This document shows positions 32,901-44,104 of a stretch of 64,000 nt of DNA, piece after piece; within the stretch, counting starts at the first letter, position 1; each line of letters starts with the position of its first letter. Source of the DNA: Tanypteryx hageni. Taxonomy: Eukaryota; Arthropoda; Insecta; Odonata; Petaluridae. Location: assembly GCA_028673005.1 (NCBI GenBank), contig CM054116.1:23475840-23539839 (forward strand), given 5' to 3'. Under the pieces are notes generated by a model that saw nothing but the letters and a program-made list of their open reading frames with translations, was not told where the DNA came from and did not search any database. Both the position numbers and the translations under genes were made by a program.

Positions 32901-35900
32901 CACAACAATTACTCGAGCCAAGTTATGCTACAAGACGGAGGACAGAACTCCGAAACCAACGACTTTCAACAATTACCCTAGGCAAGTTATGCTACAAGAC
33001 GGAAGACAGAACTCCGAAACCAACTACTCACAACAATAACTCGAGTCAATTTATGCTACAAGACGGAGGACAGAACCCTGTAACCAACTACTCACAACAA
33101 TTACTCCAGCCAAATTATGCTACAAGATGGAGGATAGAACTCCGAAACCAACTACTCACATCAATAACTCGAGTCAATTAATGCTACAAGACGGAGGACA
33201 GAACCCTGTAACCAACTACTCACAAATATTACTCGAGCCAAGTTATGCTACAAGACGGAGGACAGAACTCCAAAACCAGCGACCCACAACAATAACTTGA
33301 GGCAAGCTATGCTACAAGACGGAGGACAGAACTCCGAAACCAACGACTTTCAACAATTACCCTAGGCAAGTTATGCTACAAGACGGAATACAGAACTCCG
33401 AAACCAACTACTCACAACAATAACTCGAGTCAATTTATGCTACAAGACGGAGGACAGAACCCTGTAACCAACTACTCACAACAATTACTCCAGCCAAATT
33501 ATGCTACAAGATGGAGGATAGAACTCCGAAACCAACTACTCACATCAATAACTCGAGTCAATTAATGCTACAAGACGGAGGACAGAACCCTGTAACCAAC
33601 TACTCACAAATATTACTCGAGCCAAGTTATGCTACAAGACGGAGGACAGAACTCCAAAACCAGCGACCCACAACAATAACTTGAGGCAAGCTATGCTACA
33701 AGACGGAGAGCAGAACTCCGAAACCAACGACTTTCAACAATTACCCTAGGCAAGTTATGCTACAAGACGGAGGACAGAACTCCGAGACCAACTACTCACA
33801 ACAATAACTCGAGTCAATTTATGCTACAAGACGGAGGACAGAACCCTGTAACCAACTACTCACAACAATTACTCCAGCCAAATTATGCTACAAGATGGAG
33901 GATAGAACTCCGAAACCAACTACTCACATCAATAACTCGAGTCAATTAATGCTACAAGACGGAGGACAGAACCCTGTAACCAACTACTCACAAATATTAC
34001 TCGAGCCAAGTTATGCTACAAGACGGAGGACAGAACTCCGAAACCAACTACTCACAACAATAACTCTAGTCAATTTATGCTACAAGACGGAGGACAGAAC
34101 CCTGTAACCAACTACTCACAAATATTACTCGAGCCAAGTTATGCTACAAGACGGAGGACAGAACTCCAAAACCAGCGACCCACAACAATAACTTGAGGCA
34201 AGCTATGCTACAAGACGGAGAGCAGAACTCCGAAACCAACGACTTTCAACAATTACCCTAGGCAAGTTATGCTACAAGACGGAGGACAGAACTCCGAAAC
34301 CAACTACTCACAACAATAACTCGAGTCAATTTATGCTACAAGACGGAGGACAGAACCCTGTAACCAACTACTCACAACAATTACTCCAGCCAAATTATGC
34401 TACAAGATGGAGGATAGAACTCCGAAACCAACTACTAACATCAATAACTCGAGTCAATTAATGCTACAAGACGGAGGACAGAACCCTGTAACCAACTACT
34501 CACAAATATTACTCGAGCCAAGTTATGCTACAAGACGGAGGACAGAACTCCAAAACCAGCGACCCACAACAATAACTTGAGGAAAGCTATGCTACAAGAC
34601 GGAGAGCAGAACTCCGAAACCAACGACTTTCAACAATTACCCTAGGCAAGTTATGCTACAAGACGGAGGACAGAACTCCGAGACCAACTACTCACAACAA
34701 TAACTCGAGTCAATTTATGCTACAAGACGGAGGACAGAACCCTGTAACCAACTACTCACAACAATTACTCCAGCCAAATTATGCTACAAGATGGAGGATA
34801 GAACTCCGAAACCAACTACTCACCTCAATAACTCGAGTCAATTAATGCTACAAGACGGAGGACAGAACCCTGTAACCAACTACTCACAAATATTACTCGA
34901 GCCAAGTTATGCTACAAGACGGAGGACAGAACTCCGAAACCAACTACTCACAACAATAACTCTAGTCAATTTATGCTACAAGACGGAGGACAGAACCCTG
35001 TAACCAACTACTCACAAATATTACTCGAGCCAAGTTATGCTACAAGACGGAGGACAGAACTCCAAAACCAGCGACCCACAACAATAACTTGAGGCAAGCT
35101 ATGCTACAAGACGGAGAGCAGAACTCCGAAACCAACGACTTTCAACAATAACTTGAGGCAAGCTATGCTACAAGACGGAGGACAGAACTCCAAAACCAGC
35201 GACTCACAACAATTACTCGAGCCAAGTTATGCTACAAGACGGAGGACAGAACTCCGAAACCAACGACTTTTAACAATAACTTGAGGCAAGCTATGCTACA
35301 AGACGGAGGACAGAACTCCAAAACCAGCGACTCACAACAATTACTCGAGCCAAGTTATGCTACAAGACGGAGGACAGAACTCCGAAACCAACGACTTTCA
35401 ACAATTACCCTAGGCAAGTTATGCTACAAGACGGAATACAGAACTCCGAAACCAACTACTCACAACAATAACTCGAGTCAATTTATGCTACAAGACGGAG
35501 GACAGAACCCTGTAACCAACTACTCACAACAATTACTCCAGCCAAATTATGCTACAAGATGGAGGATGGAACTCCGAAACCAACTACTCACATCAATAAC
35601 TCGAGTCAATTAATGCTACAAGACGGAGGACAGAACCCTGTAACCAACTACTCACAAATATTACTCGAGCCAAGTTATGCTTCAAGACGGAGGACAGAAC
35701 TCCAAAACCAGCGACCCACAACAATAACTTGAGGCAAGCTATGCTACAAGACGGAGAGCAGAACTCCGAAACCAACGACTTTCAACAATTACCCTAGGCA
35801 AGTTATGCTACAAGACGGAGGACAGAACTCCGAGACCAACTACTCACAACAATAACTCGAGTCAATTTATGCTACAAGACGGAGGACAGAACCCTGTAAC

Positions 35901-37735
35901 CAACTACTCACAACAATTACTCCAGCCAAATTATGCTACAAGATGGAGGATAGAACTCCGAAACCAACTACTCACATCAATAACTCGAGTCAATTAATGC
36001 TACAAGACGGAGGACAGAACCCTGTAACCAACTACTCACAAATATTACTCGAGCCAAGTTATGCTACAAGACGGAGGACAGAACTCCAAAACCAGCGACC
36101 CACAACAATAACTTGAGGCAAGCTATGCTACAAGACGGAGAGCAGAACTCCGAAACCAACGACTTTCAACAATTACCCTAGGCAAGTTATGCTACAAGAC
36201 GGAGGACAGAACTCCGAGACCAACTACTCACAACAATAACTCGAGTCAATTTATGCTACAAGACGGAGGACAGAACCCTGTAACCAACTACTCACAACAA
36301 TTACTCCAGCCAAATTATGCTACAAGATGGAGGATAGAACTCCGAAACCAACTACTCACATCAATAACTCGAGTCAATTAATGCTACAAGACGGAGGACA
36401 GAACCCTGTAACCAACTACTCACAAATATTACTCGAGCCAAGTTATGCTACAAGACGGAGGACAGAACTCCAAAACCAGCGACCCACAACAATAACTTGA
36501 GGCAAGCTATGCTACAAGACGGAGAGCAGAACTCCGAAACCAACGACTTTCAACAATTACCCTAGGCAAGTTATGCTACAAGACGGAGGACAGAACTCCG
36601 AGACCAACTACTCACAACAATAACTCGAGTCAATTTATGCTACAAGACGGAGGACAGAACCCTGTAACCAACGACTTTCAACAATTACCCTAGGCAAGTT
36701 ATGCTACAAGACGGAGGACAGAACTCCGAAACCAACTACTCACAACAATAACTCGAGTCAATTTATGCTACAAGACGGAGGACAGAACCCTGTAACCAAC
36801 TACTCACAAATATTACTCGAGCCAAGTTATGCTACAAGACGGACGACAGAACTCCAAAACCAACTACTCACAAATATTACTCGAGCCAAGTTATGCTACA
36901 AGACGGAGGACAGAACTCCGAAACCAACGACTTTTAACAATAACTTGAGGCAAGCTATGCTACAAGACGGAGGACAGAACTCCAAAACCAGCGACTCACA
37001 ACAATTACTCGAGCCAAGTTATGCTACAAGACGGAGGACAGAACTCCGAAACCAACGACTTTCAACAATTACCCTAGGCAAGTTATGCTACAAGACGGAA
37101 GACAGAACTCCGAAACCAACTACTCACAACAATAACTCGAGTCAATTTATGCTACAAGACGGAGGACAAAACCCTGTAACCAACTACTCACAACAATTAC
37201 TCCAGCCAAATTATGCTACAAGATGGAGGATAGAACTCCGAAACCAACTACTCACAACAATAACTCGAGTCAATTAATGCTACAAGACGGAGGACAGAAC
37301 CCTGTAACCAACTACTCACAACAATTACTCCAGCCAAGTTATGCTAATAGATGGAGGAGAGAACTCCGAAACCAACGACGTACAACAATTACTCGAACCA
37401 AGTTATGCTACAAAACGGAGGACAGAACTCCGAATCCAGCGACACACAAAAATAGCTCGAGTCAATTTATGCTTCAAGACGGAGGACAGAACTCCGAAAC
37501 CAACTACTCACAACAATAACTCGTGTCAATTTATGCTACTAGATGGAGAACCGAACTCCGAAACCAACTACTCACAACAATGACTTTTGTCAATTTATGC
37601 TACTAGATGGAGGACAGAACTCCGAAACCAACGACTTTCAACAATAACTTGTGGCAGGTTATGCTACGTGAAGGAGGACAGAACTCCGAAACCAACGACT
37701 TTTGTCAAGAACTTGGGAGTTTCACGCTACATTGG
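29960..37735. repeat. 64-bp satellite, ~121 units, 384-bp higher-order repeat
   Basis: Successive GCTACAAGACGGAGGACAGA motifs recur every 64 bp (for example 30048, 30112, 30176). Most of the array is organised in six monomer types repeating every 384 bp: the distinctive GATGGAGGATAGAACTCCG monomer occurs at 31007, 31391, 31775, and again at 33503 and 33887. Monomers differ at the junction hexamer (CTCGAG, CTTGAG, CCTAGG, CTCCAG). Edges are more divergent (29960-30050 and 37340-37735). Since 64 is not a multiple of 3, the frame rotates each unit; open frames up to 234 codons are repeats of the same text in three frames, not genes. Confidence 0.96.
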
Positions 37736-37865
37736 GAAATAGTTTTCTCGTATCAAGCGCCTACCTCCAAATAGCCTGAAACTGCAAACGGAGTTGTATT
37801 ACTCGACGGGTTGAGAACAAGGATATCCTATATATGTAAGAAGCAGCAATTTATAATGATCCCCC
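37736..37865. other. Short flank of the satellite
   Basis: Contains TATCCTATATATGTAAGAAG, a phrase shared with 42446-42520, just before the GGTT microsatellite. Confidence 0.5.
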
Positions 37866-37948
37866 TTTGGTGGGTTGGTTGGTTGTTTGGTCGGTCGGAC
37901 GGTCGGCCGGTTGGTTGGTCGGTCTGTTGGTTGGTTGGCTGGTTAGTC
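37866..37948 (+). repeat. (GGTT/GGTC)n low-complexity repeat
   Basis: Tetranucleotide-like run of GGTT, GGTC and GGAC. A short GGTTGGTTGGTC also occurs at 39240. Confidence 0.9.
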
Positions 37949-38055
37949 CATGATAAGCAAATTAAAACCAATAACCTCGTGTATGCAAATAAAGTGTAGG
38001 ATGGTAGAAACTTTTCTCTTGTACACAACCGGGTAAAAGTTGTCTTGGATCAACG

Positions 38056-38086
38056 TTTCGACGGCTTACTCTGCCATCTTCATCAG
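38056..38086 (-). ncRNA. Hammerhead-like motif, inverted copy 1 (family 2)
   Basis: Minus strand: CTGATGA, one A, GATGGC, a 7-nt loop AGAGTAA, GCCGTC, GAAAC. Stem II is 6 bp with one G-T pair. Downstream GTTG...CAAC could form a short stem III. Confidence 0.6.
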
Positions 38087-38199
38087 GATGTCTAAAAACG
38101 TGTTTTGGCTATATACTAATTCTTAGGCCGTAAAGATCTGATACGCCCGCCCACCAATCAGGTTCCGTTTTTCCGCCCACCAATGTCATTGCGTCTTCC

Positions 38200-38455
38200 T
38201 TCCCCGATTTTTTGGAGGATCGCTTCCCAGCGAGTAGCCCGAGTCCCTGTTGATTTTATTGTCCCCAAGACGGATCTCAATGGCTTCTTTGACCAACCGG
38301 TCCCAGAAACCTTTGGTATGTTGAAATCTTTTTATTTTTTACCAAAAGATCTTGTGGTCGTGACTGAGGCTATGCTCTTCCACCGCGGATTTCTCGTGCT
38401 GTCCCAACCTTATGCACCTCATGTGCTCTTTTAACCGAGTTTTGATGGTGCGGCC
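38200..38455 (-). pseudogene. GIY-YIG endonuclease domain of a Penelope-like element
   Basis: Minus strand: G-R-T-I-K-T-R-L-K-E-H, R-L-G-Q-H-E-K-S-A-V-E-E-H-S-L, D-H-K-I-F-W, then a stop, and in the following text F-W-D-R-L-V-K-E-A-I-E-I and N-R-D-S-G-Y-S-L-G. This is the characteristic second half of the Penelope GIY-YIG domain: the Arg and His helix, K-S-A-V-x-E-H, and E-A-I-E-I with the catalytic Glu. The first half with the G-I-Y and Y-I-G strands is cut off exactly where the inverted repeat starts at 38455. The enzyme nicks DNA for retrotransposition in intact elements; this one is dead. Confidence 0.85.
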
Positions 38456-38470
38456 ACGTTTTTAGACATC

Positions 38471-38518
38471 CTGATGAAGATGGCAGAGTCAGCCGTCGAA
38501 ACGTTGATCCTAGATCAA
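38471..38518 (+). ncRNA. Hammerhead-like motif, inverted copy 2 (family 2)
   Basis: Plus strand: CTGATGA (38471-38477), A, GATGGC, AGAGTCA, GCCGTC, GAAA (38498-38501), C. This is followed by a perfect hairpin TTGATC-CTA-GATCAA that fits stem III. The sequence after stem III (ACTTTG) does not show the ideal cleavage-site trinucleotide pairing. Confidence 0.62.
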
Positions 38519-38560
38519 ACTTTGACCCGGTTGTGTACCCGAGAAAAGTTTCTACAATCA

Positions 38561-39055
38561 ATCCACCGGGAAAGCACCAGATCCTACTTTAAAGTGGAGG
38601 ATATCGTTTGCGAAAAACATTTATTTGTTCCCTATATGTTTATGATTCGAACATTATGAGAGAAAACCGAACACGACCTAAATTATTGCAAAAATACATT
38701 GACGGGAAAAATGCTGAAAATTCCAGACAATAAGTCGGAGTTGCATATCTTCGAATACGTTTACGAATTCGAAGAACGCATCAGACCACAGATATCGACA
38801 GGGCCCCATGATATTCGAGCTCTCGGAACTTCGAGGCCAACGCCCATCTGTCAAGGAAGTGAAAATGTGTAACGTTCGAATGATCTTGAGAGGGAGAAAG
38901 GAGTATTTTTAAAGCGATTCCGTACGGAGAGGTCGCGGTATTCGAATCCCATGCGGAGGAATGCGGTCTTTCAACGTCCGTTTTCGCCACTACCAACCTC
39001 AAACGCGTCATGTTCGAACGGAGCACGTCTCTTGATATCCCGAGAGAGTGCCATC
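38561..39055. other. Intergenic DNA, nothing recognised
   Basis: Moderately GC-rich compared with neighbours. No coding similarity recognised on either strand. Confidence 0.4.
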
Positions 39056-39063
39056 CTCTAGAC

Positions 39064-39185
39064 CAGGGGTCGGAAACCTTTTTTGCATGGCGGGTCAAAT
39101 TCGTAGTTGTGAATGTTTCGGAGGACCGAATTAGAAGTTAGAAGAGCTTCGGCGGGCCGGATGTGCGTTCACATAAGTTACTTAG
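39064..39185. mobile_element. Single hAT end
   Basis: CAGGGGTCGGAAACCTTTTT preceded by CTCTAGAC and followed by GGCGGGTCAAATT and GGCGGGCCGG, typical of hAT ends. No matching right end is found nearby. Confidence 0.65.
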
Positions 39186-39710
39186 AGGTTGTGGTTTTAT
39201 ATTATTGAAAATCATCACCCCCTTATAATAAAAGGCTATGTTGGTTGGTTGGTCCATGTCACGATCTTAAAACGCGAATAACTCCATCAAATATGCATAT
39301 ATAAACTTGAAATTTGGCAGAGATAATCTACACGGATATGAAGATGTTGTGACGAAGGAAAATTTACGAAAACCTCCAGGGTTCGACTCAAGGGGATGAT
39401 TTGCATTTCCTATAAGATAACACGTAAAAATCGACTTTTTGACGTGCAGGCTTTTTTCTTTTTGAGATTAAAGTTATAAAGAACTAAACTACGATATTCG
39501 GATCTTAACCATTTTAAAGAAAATCTTGTAAGGTTTCTTATTCTGTTAATGCTTTTCTGCCTACAGTTCGAAATTACTCATGTTAAACCTTTAATTCACA
39601 TTTTTTGGGTAAAGTTTGCCATATTAACGGGATGTTGCCATGCTTACCAATTACATTGTTAAACCTCGAAATCCTATTGTTATCTCAACTCTTATAAGTT
39701 TAAGCCCCGT
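39186..39710. other. AT-rich dispersed repeat DNA
   Basis: Contains GGCTATGTTGGTTGGTTGG and a generic stretch about 'AACTTGAAATTTGGCAGAGA'. No coding similarity. Confidence 0.4.
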
Positions 39711-40775
39711 ATACTCCATACATATCATTTTATTAACTTCTTGCGGATATATTCCCATATATTCTCCGTAAGTAGGTGTTTCTTTCTTCTGAAAACCGCT
39801 TTTGTTTTTCCTATTCCAGTTCTGATCTCAGCCGTACATTTTGCTTCACTTGTTATGATACTGCCAAGGTATTTATAGTCTGAAACTTGTTTAGAGGCTT
39901 TCCTCCAATACTTATGTTCAGATTCTCTTCTTTGCCCGATATTCGAATGATCTTGGATTTTTCTGTATTTATTTCCATACCGTATTTTCTACCTGTTATC
40001 ACTAGTCTATTTATCATTTTTTGTAGTTCCTCTTCCTTTCTTGCTAGAAGTACTTGATCATCTGCGTATTTTACTGTTCTTATAATCCTTCCTCCAATTT
40101 TGAAATCTCCTGTGCCTTCTAACGCTTCTTGCATTAGACTTTCTCCATATACATATATTGAATAGGGTTGACGATAGGCAGCAGCCCTGTTTTACTCCTC
40201 TACTGATATTTACTCCGCAGGTGTCAGCATTCTCCAACCTGACCTTTACAACTTGATTCACTCATAGATTCCTGATGAGTCTCCTGTATTTCCAGTCTAT
40301 ACCTATATCCTTTAATATCTTCATCAACATTACACAATTTACTCTATCAAAGGCCTTCTGCCAGTCTACGAAACATACGCAAATTTCTTGACTGTACTCT
40401 ATTGCCCTTTCTGATATGATTCTAACTACCCCTATAGCATCTCTAGTTCCTCTTCCTTGTCTGAAACCGAATTAATTTTCCCCTAGCATTTCTTCTGCCT
40501 TTTTCTCCAGTCTTTTATTAAGAATCCTCGTGGTGATCTTCGACGTGTGTGACAGAAGGCTTATCGTTCTGTAGTCTTTACACTGCATTGCCTTTGGCTT
40601 CTTCTTTAGAGGTATCATTTTTACTTCTAGGAAATCCCGAGGCCACTCTCCCTAGCCGTAAATCTTATTAATTAATTTCGTGATCGCTTTTAGTCCTGAT
40701 ACCATTACTTTAAGTATCTCAGCCGGTATTCCATCGCTGCCTGTGGATTTTTCTTTCTCTTTCTTTAGTCCCACG
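39711..40775 (-). pseudogene. LINE reverse transcriptase relic (RTE/L1-like)
   Basis: Reading right to left: K-E-K-S-T-G-S-D-G-I-P-A-E-I-L-K, W-P-R-D-F-L-E-V-K-M-I-P-L-K-K-K, C-K-D-Y-R-T-I-S-L-L-S-H-T-S-K-I, F-G-F-R-Q-G-R-G-T-R-D-A-I, C-F-V-D-W-Q-K-A-F-D-R-V (catalytic Asp), G-V-K-Q-G-C-C-L-S-S-T-L-F-N-I, K-Y-A-D-D-Q-V-L-L-A (catalytic Asp pair), then M-E-I-N-T-E-K-S-K. Stops interrupt it at least near 40260 and 40470, and a frameshift follows at 40130-40230. Its left end (K-A-V-F-R-R-K-K-H-L-L-T-E-N-I-W) overlaps the start of the fragment at 25866, confirming one family. The endonuclease is missing. Confidence 0.85.
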
Positions 40776-40803
40776 CACGCACGCCCACACACACACACAC
40801 ACA
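40770..40803. repeat. (CA)n/(CACG)n microsatellite
   Basis: ACGCACGCACGCCCACACAC run adjoining the LINE relic. Confidence 0.9.
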
Positions 40804-41942
40804 TACGAGTTGTCGGTGTTTGCATACTGCAAGCGCTTAAGATCTAAACTCAATAAACCAACGCGATCTCCAAAGCAAGTTATTTATAATGAACGTGTAT
40901 CATACAAAATAATAATAATATAGATATAAATGGAATATTTTATTTGTTCGGATTAAGATGTCACCATATGTTTACCTAGTTGGTTGAAATTCACGATATT
41001 ATGTAATATAGGCCATTGATTCCCATTAAATAATTATATCAATGCTCTTAAAGTATGGAAAGATTTCTCGAAAAACTACGAAAGGCAACATTGAAATACT
41101 TTTAACGTTTTTCAAAATTTCCTGTGTTAGTATAATGACGTCATTATAAGTTTACTTCGTAGTTTAAAATCAATCGCATAATGATGTATAAATAAGGCAA
41201 TAATTTTAATTTTCCGTAAAATTAAGGAATCTATATGGAATTCCTAGTATCTGGCAATCGACTCGGGTCCAACTTTTCAACTTTCTAGTTTCATGGCTCA
41301 CATTTCCCTTTTTTAGCAATAACTATAATTACCATTAAGATAATACCCTATATGCTACACTACTAAAAGTTATCAAATATTAGAATATTTTGTGTTTTGA
41401 ATTATGGTGTCATCTGTGCCTTTTAGTTCTTATCCGGATAAAAAAAATAATTTAAAATTATCACGTCCTCATGTGTATACGTCGTTGGGTGACATCAAAT
41501 GGATTATAATGCGGTCGAAACATTAAATCAATGCTCTTGAAGCATGGAAAATTAATTCCCATTGAAAGGCATTGGAATCGCTGCTATGGCAGTTAATGTT
41601 TTACATTGTTGAAAATCGAAAAACTTTTCAAAATATTTATATTAAAATAAAATTTTTACGCAAATTCAACATGGATTTAAATGTTGTCTTAAAAAAAAAT
41701 AAACTTCATTCTTTCATTCCTAGTATGGTGCATGTCTAGACTTTGTATTTTAATATTAAATAATTTAAAAGAGCAATTTTATATAGTCCGCTTTTTTCAA
41801 TGCTTTTCTTATGGGTGTTTAAAACTGGATATGGGGGTTAAAAATACGCCTTAAGTATAACTTTTTCTGGAATTTCGGATTTTTTTACAGAGGTTGTACC
41901 CCAATGACCTATCTTCGTGCCAAATTCCAGCTCCGTATCACT
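40804..41942. other. AT-rich DNA with decayed dispersed repeats
   Basis: 41565-41620 resembles 3260-3320, and 41810-41942 resembles 25610-25770. No coding similarity. Confidence 0.45.
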
Positions 41943-41957
41943 TCTAGAAGTACCATA

Positions 41958-42402
41958 CCAGAGATGTCATGATCTTCCAGCCTGAGGCTGCCCACGTCGC
42001 ATTTCCAGCTAAGCTGCTAATGCGAGACTACTCTTAAAAACTAGCTTAGCGCACTTCGATAGCCCATAAATGAGCATATATCCCTCCCTACCAGCGAGGA
42101 CGCTTGTTTGAAGGGAGGGCATCCTGCACATCAAGGCTGGCAATGGGCCGCTTGTAACGATCCTACCACCTAGCCCTGATGTAGCCTAGCATTAGCACCT
42201 CTTCGTGCGTCGATAATGCTGCCTTGCAGTAGAATTCATTAGACATCCTCGGCAAGAGGATGTCCAGGGGTTCCACGTTTCCGTCTAAATGCATCCGGTC
42301 GACATGGTCGTATCAACCACGACCAAGTAGCAACCGGAGTGAATTATTCTGCACTACCTGCAGCCTGTAGAAGGTGGTCTTGGACACTCCAGACCAGACC
42401 GG
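41958..42402 (-). mobile_element. 5'-truncated Jockey-type LINE with 15-bp TSD
   Basis: A GC-richer 445-bp block is flanked by TCTAGAAGTACCATA at 41943-41957 and 42403-42417. The minus strand starts inside the polymerase C-terminus: Y-R-L-Q-V-V-Q-N-N-S-L-R-L-L-L-G, one stop, then D-H-V-D-R-M-H-L-D-G-N-V, N-E-F-Y-C-K-A. This is the tail of Jockey/CR1-type proteins, followed by a ~230-bp 3' UTR. The duplication and truncation are typical of target-primed reverse transcription. It landed in the dispersed repeat that is also at 25600-25780. Confidence 0.85.
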
Positions 42403-42417
42403 TCTAGAAGTACCATA

Positions 42418-42540
42418 GGTTTTATATGATATATATATATATATATCCTATATATGTAAGAAACATCTATTTATAATGATATCCTATATCATATATCCTC
42501 TATATGTAAGAAGCACCTATTTATAATTATATATAACTGT
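42418..42540. repeat. TA microsatellite and short tandem repeat
   Basis: TA run at 42428-42448, then two copies of a ~55-bp text with CCTATATATGTAAGAAACAT / CCTCTATATGTAAGAAGCAC and CTATTTATAATGATAT. A third copy is at 37829. Confidence 0.75.
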
Positions 42541-42853
42541 GAAGTTAATATAAAAGTTATTAATAAAAGAGTTATTCCACCACAGATTCCACGACGATCC
42601 AATTTCATCGCCGAGTAGCTGAAACGTAGCCCCTAAATCTTTTTTCGTTACCATTTTCCACAAATCATTTTTTAACGCGAAAATTTTACTCATTTTTACA
42701 TAAAAATCTTTCGTCGTCAAGGTGATTTGCATTGTTACCGGATTCGTCTAATTACGAATGATTGATTGTGATTATTAATACGCGTTGCATCTGTTTACAT
42801 ATTCAGGATGTCTTGACGCTATTTTGAAATGTAAACAATACCTAACGTTAGAC

Positions 42854-43413
42854 CAGTGGTTTTCAACCGATGTGTCGCGACACTATGATGTGTTGCCAAG
42901 AGGCAGGAGGTGTTTCGCAGGAAATGTCAATACATCTACATGATACCCTGCAAGTCACATTTATGGTGGATGGCAGGGGATGCAGTGCACCAAGGGTCCA
43001 TAATTTTCCTACGTCATCTTTTCCTATTATGTTCTCTTGTCGTCCTAGGGAAAAATGATCCTCTATATCGCTCCGTTCTACAGTCGATCTCGCGAATCTT
43101 ATCCTTACTGTCCTGCCTTCCGAGATACTTCGGGCTTCTGGTAAGTCCTATTACCTCATTCGCTAGTCCCTCCGACATAAATTTTACCAGTAGTTTAAAT
43201 CTAGCCTGCAGCGGCTATATTAAACATAAAGTAAATTTTGTTAAGTAGAGTTATCGTCTTTTTTATGCATAATAATACATTTTTTATATTTTTGCTATAT
43301 TATAGTTTTTTTGTTAAATAAGGAATTTTAAGTATTTTTCTTATGTTTTAACGAAGAAAATTGACTTTTTATTTAAAAAATGTCGACAAAGCAAAAAAGG
43401 TTGAAAAACACTG
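42854..43413. mobile_element. Nonautonomous hAT element carrying a LINE fragment
   Basis: Ends are CAGTGGTTTTCAACC and the complement of GGTTGAAAAACACTG (14 of 15 match). The 8-bp flanks CGTTAGAC (42846-42853) and CTATAGAC (43414-43421) agree at 6 of 8. The interior includes a LINE 3' fragment at 42935-43212. Confidence 0.82.
42935..43212 (-). mobile_element. LINE 3'-end fragment, same family as 13113
   Basis: About 90% identical by eye to 13113-13391: the polymerase C-terminus and 3' UTR, ending at the same terminal GGGTATCATGTAGAT-type sequence. The 5' truncation is at 43212. It lies inside a hAT, so either it inserted there or the hAT captured it. Confidence 0.88.
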
Positions 43414-43421
43414 CTATAGAC

Positions 43422-44102
43422 AATACGACGGTAACAAAATAAATATAAATCCAATAATTCGTTGACATTGTGCTGATACGCAAGTGTTTTTAAGGCGGAT
43501 TAAGAGATTTAATTTGCTGAATCTTAAAAAAATTTTGAGCACATTTTCTACGAAAGGTGAATAAGTTTTGACAGCGGGTTACTCCTTTAATGTGTGCATT
43601 TTCAGATATATTTATGTTGCTTAAAAATGGCATTTGTTTTCCACTCAAAATTTATTCAAATATGATCGCAAAATGATAGTAAATTAAAAAAGGTGGGAAA
43701 ACCCAATGCAAACAAATTTGGATTATGGTTTGGTATTAAATTTGGGAACAGATTTCAACTAATAACAATATATTTGAGTCTCATTAATGTTAGATACAGA
43801 ACAATAGCCTATATGTACTCTGAATGTTTTGTTGTATTTGCTGTTGTTTGTATATGAAATTAGGTTTCCATTCAAAATTTAGAACAAGTAGATTGAGTTC
43901 GGTTTGGTTGGGTTTCTTCTCCTTATTTTCTATTTTGGCACACTTATTGCATAAAATTTAAGTAAAAAATTAATTTTATAAATAAAAAGCAATAAATATA
44001 ACGATAGATTCAGAGCGGAATAACGATTCCTAAAGACAAAACTACACTTAGTATTTTTTAAAATGATAAACTCTTTATGTACACGATAAGGCAAAAAGTA
44101 AG
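43422..44102. other. AT-rich DNA, nothing recognised
   Basis: No genes or terminal repeats identified. Confidence 0.4.
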
Positions 44103-44104
44103 TA

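Larger units (their letters stand above)
38008..38560 (-). mobile_element. Penelope-like element relic with inverted terminal repeats
   Basis: A minus-strand GIY-YIG endonuclease segment (38200-38455) lies between two inverted copies of a ~97-bp repeat (38008-38104 minus, 38455-38555 plus). Each contains CCGGTTGTGTAC, a hammerhead-like core and a TTTTTAGACATC end. Penelope-like elements encode RT plus GIY-YIG and are known for direct or inverted pseudo-LTRs and hammerhead motifs, so all three hallmarks coincide. The reverse transcriptase is missing. Confidence 0.86.

Noticed and set aside
29933..37583. Series of frames with M-L-Q-D-G-G-Q-N type repeats, up to 234 codons
   Set aside because: They are the 64-bp satellite read in rotating frames. 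No start context, no conservation beyond the DNA repeat.
29960..37735. Array considered as CRISPR
   Set aside because: Units are contiguous variants of each other without unique spacers, and the DNA is eukaryotic.
38183..38434. 83-codon plus-strand frame
   Set aside because: It is the opposite strand of the GIY-YIG coding segment.
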